Source: Thiotrichales bacterium | GTDB taxonomy: Bacteria > Pseudomonadota > Gammaproteobacteria > Francisellales > CACEW01 | DNA: 61,991 bases | Reading direction: 5' to 3' | Assembly (NCBI GenBank): GCA_947478175.1 | Contig: CANJUQ010000010.1 | Location: 1 to 61,991 of the forward strand | In this document: positions 26,356 through 35,764 of the stretch, piece after piece | Layout of the letters: each line of letters starts with the position of its first letter | Numbering within the stretch: the first letter of the stretch is position 1 | Notes under the pieces: model-generated | Database searches by the model: none | What the model saw: only the letters and a program-made list of their open reading frames with translations | Told to the model about the DNA's origin: nothing | Made by a program: the position numbers and the translations under genes

Positions 26356-27605
26356 CGATCAATATCTCCAAAAACAATATCAATCGTCGCAATCATCGCT
26401 GGGACATCCGCCAACATATGGCCCTTTAACATTTCATCTAACGCTGAAATATGCGCAAAACCAGGCGCACGGATTTTAAGTCTGTACGGCTTATTCGCTC
26501 CGTCAGAAATTAAATTAATCCCGAACTCGCCCTTCGGATGCTCAATGCCAACATAGACTTCACCCTCGGGGACGCAGTAGCCCTCTGTGAATAATTTAAA
26601 ATGGTGAATTAATGCTTCCATGTCATGTTTCATGGTCTCTCGATCTGGAGGAGCATATTTATGATCCGCAGAAATCACAGGACCTGGGTTTTCTTTTAGC
26701 CATTTCACACACTGGCGAATAATTTTATTAGATTCCCGCATCTCAGCCACACGGACTAAATAACGGTCATAACAATCGCCTTTAGAGCCAATAGGAATTT
26801 CAAAATCTAAATTATTATAAACCTCATAAGGCTGCTTACGGCGCAAATCCCAAGCCACTCCAGACGCACGAAGCATTGGACCCGTGAAGCCTAATTGCAG
26901 TGCTCTTTCAGGTGTTACAATTCCAATATCGACCGTTCTTTGCTTCCAAATTCTGTTATCTGTTAACAAAGTCTCATATTCATCTACGCATTTAGGAAAA
27001 CGTTCGGTGAAATCCCAAATAAAATCTAACAAAGACCCTTGTCTGTTTTTATTTAAAATTTCTAATTGTTTCTTAGATCTAAATTTTGAAGATTCATACT
27101 GAGGCATAGAGCCTGGAAAATCTCGATAAACCCCGCCGGGTCTAAAATAAGCCGCATGCATCCGAGCACCCGAGACAGCCTCATAGCAATCAAATAAATC
27201 TTCTCGTTCACGAAAGGCATAAAGAAAAACCGTCATAGCGCCAAGATCTAATGCATTCGCACCGAGCCATAACAGGTGATTTAAAATTCGCGTGATTTCA
27301 GAAAATAAAACGCGAATATACTGGGCTCTTTTAGGGACTTCGGCGCCTAATAATTTTTCAATCGCTAAACAATAAGCATGTTCGTTACACATCATGGAGA
27401 CATAATCCAAACGGTCCATATAACCAATAGATTGATTAAACGGCTTAGTCTCAACCAGTTTTTCTGTCCCTCTATGTAATAACCCAATATGCGGATCAGC
27501 ATGCGTGATGGTCTCGCCATCTAGATCTAAGATTAATCTCAAAACACCGTGAGCTGCAGGATGCTGAGGTCCAAAGTTCAGGGTGTAATTTTTAAATTCA
27601 GACAT
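26352..27605 (-). CDS. nuoD: NADH-quinone oxidoreductase subunit D
   Basis: Subunit D (49-kDa, hydrogenase-large-subunit fold) lines the quinone cavity. [15 protein letters not shown] with the quinone-site His, HRGTEKL, and the C-terminal DIVFGDIDR ending are intact. I start at 27605 ([16 protein letters not shown]), with GAGG nine bases upstream; the 12 codons in front are in the nuoC coding region and do not look like family sequence. The gene then overlaps nuoC by eight bases. NuoC and NuoD are separate, not fused as in enterobacteria. Confidence 0.97.
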   Translation of the reverse strand: MSEFKNYTLNFGPQHPAAHGVLRLILDLDGETITHADPHIGLLHRGTEKLVETKPFNQSIGYMDRLDYVSMMCNEHAYCLAIEKLLGAEVPKRAQYIRVLFSEITRILNHLLWLGANALDLGAMTVFLYAFREREDLFDCYEAVSGARMHAAYFRPGGVYRDFPGSMPQYESSKFRSKKQLEILNKNRQGSLLDFIWDFTERFPKCVDEYETLLTDNRIWKQRTVDIGIVTPERALQLGFTGPMLRASGVAWDLRRKQPYEVYNNLDFEIPIGSKGDCYDRYLVRVAEMRESNKIIRQCVKWLKENPGPVISADHKYAPPDRETMKHDMEALIHHFKLFTEGYCVPEGEVYVGIEHPKGEFGINLISDGANKPYRLKIRAPGFAHISALDEMLKGHMLADVPAMIATIDIVFGDIDR

Positions 27606-28305
27606 GCTTATGCCCCTCATTTTCTCCATAGCGATTGTCATGACGAATGACTCGGGGAACTAACACACGGGGTTCAATGTCGACCGGTTCATAGACCACA
27701 CGTTTTTGATTCGCGTCATAACGCATTTCTACATGGCCACTGATAGGAAAATCTTTTCTAAACGGATAACCGATAAAACCATAATCCGTCAGGATTCTGC
27801 GAAGATCTGGGTGATCTTCAAACAAGATTCCAAATAAATCAAAAGCCTCTCGTTCTAGCCAATTCGCATTGTTATAAATCTGTGAAACAGAGGGAACTCT
27901 AGGATCAGACGCATTTAAAAAAACCCGAACTCTTATTCTTAAATTATGTTTTAAAGACAACAGCTGATAGATCGCCCCAAAGCGGTGAGAATCAGGCAGT
28001 TCACCCAAAGGTGGGCGGTTACAGGCTCGAGAAAATCCAGATTCAGTTGCTTTATCCGTTTTCCATTCCGCCTGACCATAAGTTGAATAATCAATACCCA
28101 ATAAATCAGTCAATTGCTCAAAATGCAGGACATCTCTCAAAGTAATCAAGACTTCTTTAATTCCTGCTGTTTTGACTTCAAGCGTTAACTCGCCATGCGC
28201 TTCAATCATATGGTCTATTAAAGCATCCAAATGTTTATGAATAACTTTTTTGATGGCATCCCCAGGAGCATGGGAAATAGGAGCGATTTCAGAAGATCCG
28301 GACAT
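27598..28305 (-). CDS. nuoC: NADH-quinone oxidoreductase subunit C
   Basis: Subunit C (30-kDa) joins the D, B and I subunits. The conserved core [20 protein letters not shown] and [18 protein letters not shown] is present, followed by V(E)MRYD...VYEPV. The 235-residue protein has an N-terminal extension of about 20 residues ([20 protein letters not shown]) and a long C-terminal tail of the type normal for alpha- and gammaproteobacteria. Confidence 0.96.
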   Translation of the reverse strand: MSGSSEIAPISHAPGDAIKKVIHKHLDALIDHMIEAHGELTLEVKTAGIKEVLITLRDVLHFEQLTDLLGIDYSTYGQAEWKTDKATESGFSRACNRPPLGELPDSHRFGAIYQLLSLKHNLRIRVRVFLNASDPRVPSVSQIYNNANWLEREAFDLFGILFEDHPDLRRILTDYGFIGYPFRKDFPISGHVEMRYDANQKRVVYEPVDIEPRVLVPRVIRHDNRYGENEGHKHV

Positions 28306-28329
28306 AAGGCCTCTTTATCTTTTTATCTT

Positions 28330-28854
28330 TTATTTTGCATTCGCAATGGAACAGGTTTTACGAATTTTATTTTGAAGCTGGATAATTCCATACAACAAAG
28401 CTTCTGCCGTCGGCGGACAACCAGGGACATAAATATCAACAGGGACAATCCGATCACAGCCACGAACGACGGAATATGAATAGTGATAATACCCACCGCC
28501 ATTTGCGCAAGAGCCCATTGAGATCACCCATTTTGGATCGGCCATTTGGTCATAAACTTTGCGTAGGGCGGGGGCCATTTTATTGCACAAAGTTCCCGCA
28601 ACGATCATTAAATCTGACTGTCTGGGCGAAGGCCTGAAAACTACACCGAAACGATCCAAGTCATAACGAGAAGCACCTGCGTGCATCATTTCGACTGCAC
28701 AGCAAGCCAATCCAAAAGACACGGGCCACAGTGAGCCCGTTCTCGCCCAATTGATCATTTGATCCGCACTGGTTGTAAAAATACCGTCTTTGCCAATCAA
28801 TGCGTCTTTAACGCCTGACCCAATTCCTGACGCAATTCCTGACCCTATTCCCAT
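28330..28854 (-). CDS. nuoB: NADH-quinone oxidoreductase subunit B
   Basis: Subunit B holds cluster N2, the last electron carrier before quinone. The ligands are in [13 protein letters not shown] (adjacent cysteines), [11 protein letters not shown] and [17 protein letters not shown] (here [17 protein letters not shown]). GGAG seven bases upstream selects the ATG at 28854; a frame from 28875 would be seven residues longer. Residues 2-14 ([13 protein letters not shown]) are an unusual Gly/Ser/Ile repeat, encoded by imperfect nonamer DNA repeats, where relatives have no such tract. The gene overlaps nuoA by 10 bases. Confidence 0.96.
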   Translation of the reverse strand: MGIGSGIASGIGSGVKDALIGKDGIFTTSADQMINWARTGSLWPVSFGLACCAVEMMHAGASRYDLDRFGVVFRPSPRQSDLMIVAGTLCNKMAPALRKVYDQMADPKWVISMGSCANGGGYYHYSYSVVRGCDRIVPVDIYVPGCPPTAEALLYGIIQLQNKIRKTCSIANAK

Positions 28855-29213
28855 TCCAACGCTCCTTTTTTCCATTCAACAATGAAGCCCAGAATTAAAA
28901 TTAATAAAAATAGTCCCATCGCTCCAAAGCCATACCAGCCAATTTTGGTAAAAACGACAGACCAGGGGAATAAAAAAGCAATTTCTAAATCAAAAACAAT
29001 AAATAAAATCGCCAAGAGATAAAATTTAACATCGAATTTTGATCTCGCATCTTCGAATTCACCAAAACCGCATTCAAACGGACTGAGTTTTTCTGGACTG
29101 GGACGATTAATTTTTAAAAGACTCGCGAGAATTTTCGCACCTAAGATAATCCCGCAAGCCATGAGAATTGCGAAGATCAAGAAAATAAAAATAGGCAAAT
29201 AGTGATAAAGCAT
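28845..29213 (-). CDS. nuoA: NADH-quinone oxidoreductase subunit A
   Basis: Subunit A (ND3-like) is a three-helix subunit at the junction of the two arms. The conserved loop is [21 protein letters not shown] with the Cys and acidic residues near the quinone entrance, then a helix with [13 protein letters not shown] start at 29213 ([14 protein letters not shown]), because a longer frame would be read through the tRNA-Leu gene. It is the first gene of the nuo operon. No strong ribosome-binding site is seen ahead of this ATG. Confidence 0.95.
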   Translation of the reverse strand: MLYHYLPIFIFLIFAILMACGIILGAKILASLLKINRPSPEKLSPFECGFGEFEDARSKFDVKFYLLAILFIVFDLEIAFLFPWSVVFTKIGWYGFGAMGLFLLILILGFIVEWKKGALEWE

Positions 29214-29315
29214 TACTAGATAAAGCCGGCTGGATTTTGAGCAGGCGGCATTATAGGGAAGGGGTTTATAAAAAAAAAGCGCTACCTGTTTATTTAAAAA
29301 TATAAAGATTAAAAA

Positions 29316-29400
29316 TGGTGCCGAAGGCCGGACTCGAACCGGCACAGGTTGCCCCACCACCACCTCAAGATGGCGTGTCTACCAATTTCACCACTTCGGC
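29316..29400 (-). tRNA. tRNA-Leu (GAG), CCA encoded
   Basis: An 85-base tRNA on the minus strand. The acceptor stem pairs GCCGAAG (29394-29400) with CTTCGGC, followed by A and encoded CCA (29316-29318). The D-loop has TGGTAGACAC, the anticodon loop is TTGAGGT with anticodon GAG (reads CUC and CUU leucine codons), a long variable arm follows as required for leucine, and GGTTCGAGTCC is the T-loop. It sits between secG and nuoA and may be cotranscribed with them. Confidence 0.97.
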
Positions 29401-29457
29401 ACAAAAACGCTTTTTCTAACGCGGGCGAACAAAAGGTTCGCCCCTCCCCATCTCTTT

Positions 29458-29859
29458 TTATTTGGCCCCTTGTGAAGATTTTCCTGCAGGAACCGCAGGC
29501 ATGCTCACGGGGGCTAAATTATTCTCTGAAGAATTAGGTACCGCTGTATTAGCGCCCCCATGCTGATTCTGAGATTGAGAAACAGATTGGGAACTAGGCA
29601 ATACCGTCAAATCAGATGAATGACGAACTGATTGAGCAATAAAAAAGCTAAGCGCTAAAGACGTCACAAAGAACAAGGCTGCGATCGTCCCTGTTAATTT
29701 CATCAAGAACGATGCTGGACCACGGCTTCCAAAAAGCGTGTTCGAAGCACCACTTCCAAACGCAGGTCCCATGTTGGCCCCTTTACCTTGCTGCAAAAGC
29801 ACCAAAGCAACGAGCGCAAGGCACAAGAGAATGTGAATCATGAGAACCAATTGTTGCAT
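29458..29859 (-). CDS. secG: Preprotein translocase subunit SecG
   Basis: SecG stabilises the SecYE channel in the inner membrane. The 133-residue protein has two membrane segments flanking the conserved cytosolic loop LLQQGKGANMGPAFGSGASN and TLFGSRGPASFLMKLTG. The rest is a hydrophilic periplasmic tail rich in Ser, Gln and Asn, ending in a charged segment. It lies 67 bases downstream of tpiA, in the same orientation. Confidence 0.95.
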   Translation of the reverse strand: MQQLVLMIHILLCLALVALVLLQQGKGANMGPAFGSGASNTLFGSRGPASFLMKLTGTIAALFFVTSLALSFFIAQSVRHSSDLTVLPSSQSVSQSQNQHGGANTAVPNSSENNLAPVSMPAVPAGKSSQGAK

Positions 29860-29926
29860 TCTTTATTTCTTACCTTTCAAGCTAACAAGCTAATCAAACT
29901 CAAACTAAAAAAACTGACAAAGCTGA

Positions 29927-30703
29927 TTAAGCCGACTGACAGATTGCTAAAAACTCTTCCGCTTTTAACGAAGCTCCGCCAATCAGACCACCGTCTACAT
30001 CATTCAAAGTGAGGATCTCCCCGGCGTTGGCCGGTTTGAGGCTGCCACCATATAGAATTTGCGTGCCCATGGCAAGATCCACAACTCCAGATTGATACGC
30101 AAAAATTTCTTGACGAATAAACGCGTGGACTTCTTGAACTTGTTCCGCCGTCGCTGCTAATCCCGTCCCAATCGCCCAAACGGGTTCATAAGCAATCACG
30201 GATCCTTTAAAAATTTCAGGGGGAATTAAATCAAAAACAGCTTTGAGTTGTTTTCTAATAACAGCCTCGGTTTGATTAGACTGTCTTTCTTGTAAAGTCT
30301 CACCCACACAAATAACAGGAATGATTCCGTTTTTCTTAGCCATTAAAGCTTTCTGCGCGACTTGTTCATTGGTTTCCTGGTGATACTGGCGTCGTTCTGA
30401 ATGGCCTACCAAGGCATAAAAACAGCCAATATCTTTTAACATGGCGCCAGAAATCTCACCTGTATAAGCCCCAGCGTCATGAGTACTGACATCTTGAGCT
30501 CCCATGCGAATTTCAGAATTAAGATTTTTAAGCTCAGATAAAACCAAAGAGAGATAAACACTAGGAACACAGACAGCGACCTGATTTTTTTCTCTTTTGG
30601 AACCTATTTCCAACAAGCCTATTTGAATTTTTTGTAATAAATTTTGAATGCTCTCTTTGGATCCATTCATTTTCCAATTGCCCATAATCAAAGGCGTGCG
30701 CAT
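29927..30703 (-). CDS. tpiA: Triosephosphate isomerase
   Basis: Interconverts dihydroxyacetone phosphate and glyceraldehyde 3-phosphate in glycolysis and gluconeogenesis. The 258-residue TIM-barrel carries GNWKMNGS (catalytic Lys), LVGHSERRQYHQET (catalytic His), AYEPVWAIGTGLAAT (catalytic Glu and phosphate loop start) and LYGGSLKPANAGEI (phosphate binding). It is the first gene of the minus-strand block tpiA-secG-tRNA-nuo and is divergent from the ATPase gene at 30952. Confidence 0.97.
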   Translation of the reverse strand: MRTPLIMGNWKMNGSKESIQNLLQKIQIGLLEIGSKREKNQVAVCVPSVYLSLVLSELKNLNSEIRMGAQDVSTHDAGAYTGEISGAMLKDIGCFYALVGHSERRQYHQETNEQVAQKALMAKKNGIIPVICVGETLQERQSNQTEAVIRKQLKAVFDLIPPEIFKGSVIAYEPVWAIGTGLAATAEQVQEVHAFIRQEIFAYQSGVVDLAMGTQILYGGSLKPANAGEILTLNDVDGGLIGGASLKAEEFLAICQSA

Positions 30704-30860
30704 GGTTTAGCTCCTAGGTTTTATTAATTCTGTAAAGCTGGGTACTGTGAAGAGCCTGATTTCAGATGTCAATGCGAATAAAAAATTAAAATCTTAGGGG
30801 TCATTGTTATTATTTACAGATATATAATTGATATTATTATCAATAAATAATAAAAAACAC

Positions 30861-30927
30861 GAACCTTATTTTTGATATGAACCTAATTATTGGTTCACAA
30901 CCATTTTCGTGATACCCTTGGTTCACA
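30861..30927. promoter_or_regulatory. Four GAACC/GGTTC half-sites, operator-like
   Basis: GAACC occurs at 30861 and 30879-30883, and its complement GGTTC at 30892 and 30920. The middle two form TGAACC-8 bases-GGTTCA, and TTGGTTCACA is repeated exactly at 30890 and 30918. The cluster lies in the intergenic region shared with divergent tpiA and ends 24 bases before the ATPase start. This looks like the binding area of a dimeric regulator, possibly the adjacent protein, which has a winged-helix-like end. Confidence 0.6.
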
Positions 30928-30951
30928 TCTCAGAAATCAAAGATTATTCAA

Positions 30952-32193
30952 ATGGAATGGCAAGCTTTTGGCTTTACAGACGATCCCCTCAAAACCTCTC
31001 CCATCACCAAATCTACTTTAAAACTTTTTACAGGTCACAGTGAAGAAGCCAAAGTTTGCATGAATGTCCTGAAAAATAGCAATGTTCGAATTGTGATTGA
31101 AGGTGCAAGAGGCGTTGGAACAACGTCATTTGCTAATTTTCTCCGCTTTACTGTCGAAAATAAAAAAATCTATTTCACCCCCAGAACAGAGATCAAAGTG
31201 GAACAAGGCTGGCGATCAGAGACATTACTGGCCGCCATTATTTCTAATTTTGTGAGAGAGCTTGAATTAAGATCTGAATTTGAAGACCAATTATCAGACG
31301 TTCGCTTTCAATCTGCCAAAGCACTTTCTTCTCGTATTGCAGAAACTTATCGTTCATTTGGAATCGATGCATTTGGCTTTGGTGCGAACTATGGAAAACA
31401 AGCAGGCATTGTCACTCAACCCGTCATCGTTCCCTCGCCAACATTGGGCCATCACCTTGAGGATCTTATATCCCTTGTCCGGGAAGCAGGCTATAAAAAC
31501 GGGGCTTTATTCCAACTAAATAACTTGGATATTGGAGAGATTCACTCTCAAGAGGACATGAAATATTTATTCAATGCGTTACGGGATTACACCCAAATCG
31601 ATGGCAGTAATTGGCTATTTGTCGGCGACATCGGTTTAAGAAAATTCATAGCTCAACAAGTCGATCGATTAGATGACATAATTTCTTACGAAGTACTCAT
31701 TGATCCCCTGCCTCTCTCGGATCTTTCAGAAATGCTGGATAAGCGAATCCAATTTTATGGCGAATCTAAAAAAACAGAATTACCTATTGATAAAGAAGTT
31801 TTTTATTATCTTTATCAAATTACTCACGGCCGGCTTCGATATGTGTTTGGCCTCATGTCTCGTCTAATGAATAGGCTTTATATTGGCGATCTGACTGACA
31901 AAGTGACACTTGATATTGCAAAACCCATGTTGATCAAGTTAGGCAGAGACCGGGTACAGCGCTCAGACATCTCTCCCATTGAAGAACAAGTGTTGCAATT
32001 GTCAGTCACATTGCCCAACGCGAGTCCCTCGGACATCGCAGAACACCTTAAAAAAACGCCTCAGTATATAGGTCGTGTCTTTTCTAATCTGACTGAAAAA
32101 GGACTTGTTTCATCCAAAAAAGAAAGCCGAGAACGGACCTATATTCCATCAATTGATGCCATCATTGCATACACAAACGTCCCTTTGTCTTAA
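30952..32193 (+). CDS. P-loop ATPase with C-terminal winged-helix-like region
   Basis: The 413-residue protein begins WQAFGFTDDPLKTSPITKST, typical of ExeA/AAA_16-like ATPases, then a P-loop with the variant IEGARGVGTTSFANFLRF (Thr-Thr in place of Lys-Thr/Ser). A candidate Walker B is NWLFVGDIGLR and a sensor-like region follows. The last 80 residues (VLQLSVTLPNASPSDIAEHL, then KTPQYIGRVFSNLTEKGLVS) look like a winged helix. A regulator or partner of a DNA-binding system is inferred; I recognise no named family. Loss of the P-loop Lys would weaken ATP hydrolysis. Four operator-like half-sites precede it. Confidence 0.7.
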   Translation: MEWQAFGFTDDPLKTSPITKSTLKLFTGHSEEAKVCMNVLKNSNVRIVIEGARGVGTTSFANFLRFTVENKKIYFTPRTEIKVEQGWRSETLLAAIISNFVRELELRSEFEDQLSDVRFQSAKALSSRIAETYRSFGIDAFGFGANYGKQAGIVTQPVIVPSPTLGHHLEDLISLVREAGYKNGALFQLNNLDIGEIHSQEDMKYLFNALRDYTQIDGSNWLFVGDIGLRKFIAQQVDRLDDIISYEVLIDPLPLSDLSEMLDKRIQFYGESKKTELPIDKEVFYYLYQITHGRLRYVFGLMSRLMNRLYIGDLTDKVTLDIAKPMLIKLGRDRVQRSDISPIEEQVLQLSVTLPNASPSDIAEHLKKTPQYIGRVFSNLTEKGLVSSKKESRERTYIPSIDAIIAYTNVPLS

Positions 32194-32239
32194 AAAATAT
32201 TTTTTTCAAGCCCCCCTGATCCAATTTTTAATCAAAAAC

Positions 32240-33820
32240 TCAAACCGTCAAAAACCCATAACTCACGCCAAAATCAAACGTCGGGCTATCAAACGAATGA
32301 TGGGGCGAAAGGGTTTTCCCAACAGAACCATAGAGACCCCAAGCATTGGTCAGGTCATAACGAATGCCAATTAATGGTTCGATTAGTAATCCCGTCCCAA
32401 TATCTAGCCCAGCCCCACCGGCTGCACCGCCGAGTAATTCCCCATAGACAGAAAAATCATGATAAGCCTGAGTTTGCGCCCCTAAACCAGCCATCCCTGA
32501 AAAATATCCCGCAGCATTGTCCGTATAAGCAAAAGAAGTTTGGCCTGTCACATAAAAATAAGAGTTAACAAAACCATCTAGCTTTAAAGCCAATAAATGC
32601 ATGGGGTGATTTTCGTCAGAATTATTACTATCAGGGCTGACATAACATTGATCGCCAAGTCTAATTCGCCAATTTTGGGTTTTGATATTTTCTAAATCAT
32701 CCGAACTGATTTCAGAAGGATTTTCTGACATGACATCAAAATAATATTTAATGCCCAGATTCACGGTCCAAGCTTGATAGCTGTTATTAGAATTCCCAGT
32801 GCTGTCTAAATTTGGCGACCATAGATAACCGGCTTTCAGACTCAGACCCATAGAATTAATAGGATCCCATTCAATTCCCGCACTAGGACTGACTATAAAC
32901 CCGCCCCGTGTATTGACTCCACCGCCACCTGCAGAACCAGCTCCCAGCTGACCTAAAGCAGACCAATCAGAATTAGCCCCTCCTATTTTTTTCTCATAAC
33001 CCAATCCACCTAATGCTTCAGCAAAACCATTTTGATTCCCGGCAATAGCCCCTTTCATATTTAAAAATAAATAAGCGGCCTGAGTAAAAAAGTGCCCAAA
33101 CTCAGCCCCTACAAAATCCAGTCGGTTATCCATGGGATCGCCTGAAAGATTTTTAGAATCTCTCGAGGGGAATTCCAAAGAGCTCTCGAAAGAAAAATAA
33201 TTTTTAGAAAATAAAGAAGACCTAGAATAAGTCTCCGAATTTTGTGAAAACAAATCTTGTGACAAATTACTTTCTAAAGATTCATCTGGCGCTAAATAAA
33301 AAAATTCTGTGGGGAAAACAAACACCAAAGCAATCTGATTATCCCGAATATTTCCCTGAAAAAACTGCCAATGACTGATCTCAGGTCCGAACCAGATAGA
33401 CCCCCAGTCACTGCTCCAGTTATATAACAAGCCAAAATGCGTTGCTAAAAATTGGCCATCTCCAATCTGAGAAGCCAAGTCATGCCCACCCCCAGTGCCT
33501 AAAAATATTCCGCCATCTGTCTCCCAATGAGGACTGATATTTTTTTGAAATCCGGCTTCAAGTCCTAATGCAAAAAAACCACTGTTTTGTCCACGTATTG
33601 CTCCATAAGAGCCCACGCCTGCATAAAAACCAGGTAGGGCTGGAAAAAGTTGAGCATCGATATGCGCGCCTAATAACCCCGTCGAAGAAGTTTGATCAGG
33701 AATTCTGAGCTGGAGATAATCCAAGCGGTAATTAACGGGCACTTCATCGCCATAAGAAAGATTATTTAAAACTAACCCCCCCAAAAGATTTAAAAGATTT
33801 AAAAAAATAATTTTTTTCAT
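32240..33820 (-). CDS. Outer-membrane-like beta protein with internal repeats
   Basis: A 526-residue protein with a signal peptide (KKIIFLNLLNLLGGLVLNN, cleavage near LSYG). The rest is beta-rich and glycine-rich, with a repeated pattern in three blocks: around residues 60-120 (GFYAGVGSYGAIRGQNSGFF), 255-330 (AYLFLNMKGAIAGNQNGFAE) and 425-526 (SYFYVTGQTSFAYTDNAAG). Each block has alternating aromatic/glycine strands, and the last residues (FDFGVSYGFLTV) end in an aromatic-rich strand like outer-membrane barrels. No named family is recognised. A C-terminal barrel or a surface-layer role are both possible. It is convergent with the ATPase gene. Confidence 0.6.
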   Translation of the reverse strand: MKKIIFLNLLNLLGGLVLNNLSYGDEVPVNYRLDYLQLRIPDQTSSTGLLGAHIDAQLFPALPGFYAGVGSYGAIRGQNSGFFALGLEAGFQKNISPHWETDGGIFLGTGGGHDLASQIGDGQFLATHFGLLYNWSSDWGSIWFGPEISHWQFFQGNIRDNQIALVFVFPTEFFYLAPDESLESNLSQDLFSQNSETYSRSSLFSKNYFSFESSLEFPSRDSKNLSGDPMDNRLDFVGAEFGHFFTQAAYLFLNMKGAIAGNQNGFAEALGGLGYEKKIGGANSDWSALGQLGAGSAGGGGVNTRGGFIVSPSAGIEWDPINSMGLSLKAGYLWSPNLDSTGNSNNSYQAWTVNLGIKYYFDVMSENPSEISSDDLENIKTQNWRIRLGDQCYVSPDSNNSDENHPMHLLALKLDGFVNSYFYVTGQTSFAYTDNAAGYFSGMAGLGAQTQAYHDFSVYGELLGGAAGGAGLDIGTGLLIEPLIGIRYDLTNAWGLYGSVGKTLSPHHSFDSPTFDFGVSYGFLTV

Positions 33821-34008
33821 TCAAACCAACCCCAACCCAAAAAAAGCCGCGAGAGTGCCAGGTCTGTTTTAAAAGATCGACGTTGCACAAATTAAAAAAA
33901 TAAAAAAACTCTTGTGTTTATCTTGCAATCAAAATTTAAATAAATTATAAATCCGCCCGTTTTTTCAAACAATAATTAAGATTAAAACAAACTAAAAGGG
34001 CACTATTA

Positions 34009-34737
34009 ATGAACACAAAAGATCGATTCAAATTAGCCTGCTTTTCAGGCTTACGCGTAGGGTTTTGCACCGCCCTCGCCACTGCTCTCAGTGTCGGCAT
34101 GGTCGCTACTGTTTCCATGCTCTCGCCGAGCGCAGAAAACCGATTGGCAACAACGTTAAGACGCTTGCCAGTCATCGACAAAATTTTTGACTGGGGATTG
34201 ATCCCTGCCGTGGCAGCTTTTGTGACGGTCAGTTTTTTAGGATTCGCCCTTTGGGAGCTTGGGCTTTATTGCGGTTTTAGTCATTGTTTATCCCGTTATT
34301 GCCCGAGTATGCACAACCTTGAAATATTGATCTCAGCATTTGCAGGGATCGCTCACGCGGCCATTAATCTTTATTCCCTCAAAGCTGAAGGCTTGGATTA
34401 TGGCGTCAATGTTCCCTTGGCTAGTTTGGTCGGCGCCGTCGCTGCAGCCAATGAAATCCCCAGAAAATTAGCCCGATTTTTATTTACCCAGTGTCATCAA
34501 CGAATTTTCAAGGGCTGCTTAGTACCCCAAGATCCAGCGCTTTTTGTCATTACTCATTCGTATCAAGCTGCAAGCATCAACACGGCTCAAGCAACTCAAG
34601 TTCAAGCTCAAACACAAGTTCAAATAACTCCACGATATTCACTGCCGTCACTGAAAGAATCGAGAGAAGCTGTCAGCTCACCTATAAAAAATTATTCCCA
34701 TGAGTCTTACCAGTCTTTAGATCAGGCCTATATATAA
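34009..34737 (+). CDS. Membrane protein of unknown function with Gln-rich tail
   Basis: The 242-residue protein has about four membrane helices: VGFCTALATALSVGMVATVS, GLIPAVAAFVTVSFLGFALW, LEILISAFAGIAHAAINLY and VNVPLASLVGAVAAANEIPR. A hydrophilic 60-residue tail follows with a Gln/Thr/Ala repeat (NTAQATQVQAQTQVQ) and a Ser/Tyr-rich end. AAGGGC lies nine bases before the ATG. It overlaps mraY by 21 bases in convergent orientation. I do not recognise it; a membrane-inserted effector is one idea, without direct evidence. Confidence 0.6.
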   Translation: MNTKDRFKLACFSGLRVGFCTALATALSVGMVATVSMLSPSAENRLATTLRRLPVIDKIFDWGLIPAVAAFVTVSFLGFALWELGLYCGFSHCLSRYCPSMHNLEILISAFAGIAHAAINLYSLKAEGLDYGVNVPLASLVGAVAAANEIPRKLARFLFTQCHQRIFKGCLVPQDPALFVITHSYQAASINTAQATQVQAQTQVQITPRYSLPSLKESREAVSSPIKNYSHESYQSLDQAYI

Positions 34738-35739
34738 ACTTAATCCTAAAAATAAAAGGGCGACGATCCAAAATCTAATAGTCACTTTAGTCTCATGCCA
34801 GCCTAATAATTCAAAATGATGATGGAACGGCGCCATTTTAAAAATTCGTTTTTTTCTGAGTTTATAAGATCCCACTTGGAGCATGACGGATAGCGCTTCT
34901 AAGACAAATAATCCCCCCATGATTCCAAAGAGAATCACTTGATTCAGCATTAATGCCATAACCGCTAACAAGCCCCCCAGTGCCAGCGCTCCCACATCGC
35001 CCATAAACAATTGTGCGGGATAAGCGTTAAACCATAAAAAACCTAATCCCGATCCAATAATCGCCCCACAAATAATGGCAATATTAAAAGCCCCTGGGTA
35101 ATACGGAAGATGATAATAAACAGCCCAAGTCAAATGGGACTCAATCATAGAAAAAATACCTAATCCCAAAGCTGAGAGCATCACAGGAAACATTACTAAG
35201 CCATCTAATCCATCCGTCAGATTCACAGCGTTTGCACTGCCAACTATCACGAACCAACCCAGCAATATAAATATAAAAAAACCAAATATTCCTAACTTTG
35301 AAAAATCTAAATCCCTATGAACCCAAGGTAGATTCAGCTGATTCATCTGTTGGAAATAAATCATGAGCCCCATGGCCAATAGTGCCATCACACTAAGGCC
35401 TAACATTTTTTTTCGACCAGAAAGCCCCTTGGAATTTTTTAAAACTTTTTTGAGCCAATCATCTAAAAATCCAATGACTCCAGCACCAATCATGACTAAT
35501 AAACTAATCCAAATATAAGAAGATTTTAAATCTCCAAAACAAAGCGTACTGATTAAAATACTCAGCAAAATTAAAACACCTCCCATCGTCGGTGTGCCTT
35601 TTTTAGATAAGTGACTCTGGGGACCGTCAGATCTGACCACTTGACCCATCTGGGCTTTTTGTAACCAGGCAATACAAGGCTTGGCTAGAAAAAAAGTGAT
35701 TAACAAAGCCAGAATCAAAGACCCTAATACCATCGACAT
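34717..35739 (-). CDS. mraY: Phospho-N-acetylmuramoyl-pentapeptide transferase
   Basis: MraY transfers phospho-MurNAc-pentapeptide to undecaprenyl phosphate, making lipid I on the inner face of the inner membrane. SDGPQSHLSKKGTPTMGGVL, NLTDGLDGLVM (metal-binding Asp pair), FNAYPAQLFMGDVGALALGG and KMAPFHHHFELLGW are all present. At 340 residues it lacks the extra N-terminal helix of the 360-residue E. coli protein, which resembles the shorter forms of other bacteria. AAGGA seven bases upstream supports the start. It lies 25 bases after murF; murE and murD are not adjacent. Confidence 0.95.
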   Translation of the reverse strand: MSMVLGSLILALLITFFLAKPCIAWLQKAQMGQVVRSDGPQSHLSKKGTPTMGGVLILLSILISTLCFGDLKSSYIWISLLVMIGAGVIGFLDDWLKKVLKNSKGLSGRKKMLGLSVMALLAMGLMIYFQQMNQLNLPWVHRDLDFSKLGIFGFFIFILLGWFVIVGSANAVNLTDGLDGLVMFPVMLSALGLGIFSMIESHLTWAVYYHLPYYPGAFNIAIICGAIIGSGLGFLWFNAYPAQLFMGDVGALALGGLLAVMALMLNQVILFGIMGGLFVLEALSVMLQVGSYKLRKKRIFKMAPFHHHFELLGWHETKVTIRFWIVALLFLGLSLYIGLI

Positions 35740-35764
35740 ACTGCTTTCCTTTCAAATATTTTAA

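Noticed and set aside
29214..29363. Extended N-terminus of NuoA
   Set aside because: The 50 extra codons are read through the tRNA-Leu gene and do not match the family; the ATG at 29213 aligns with other NuoA proteins.
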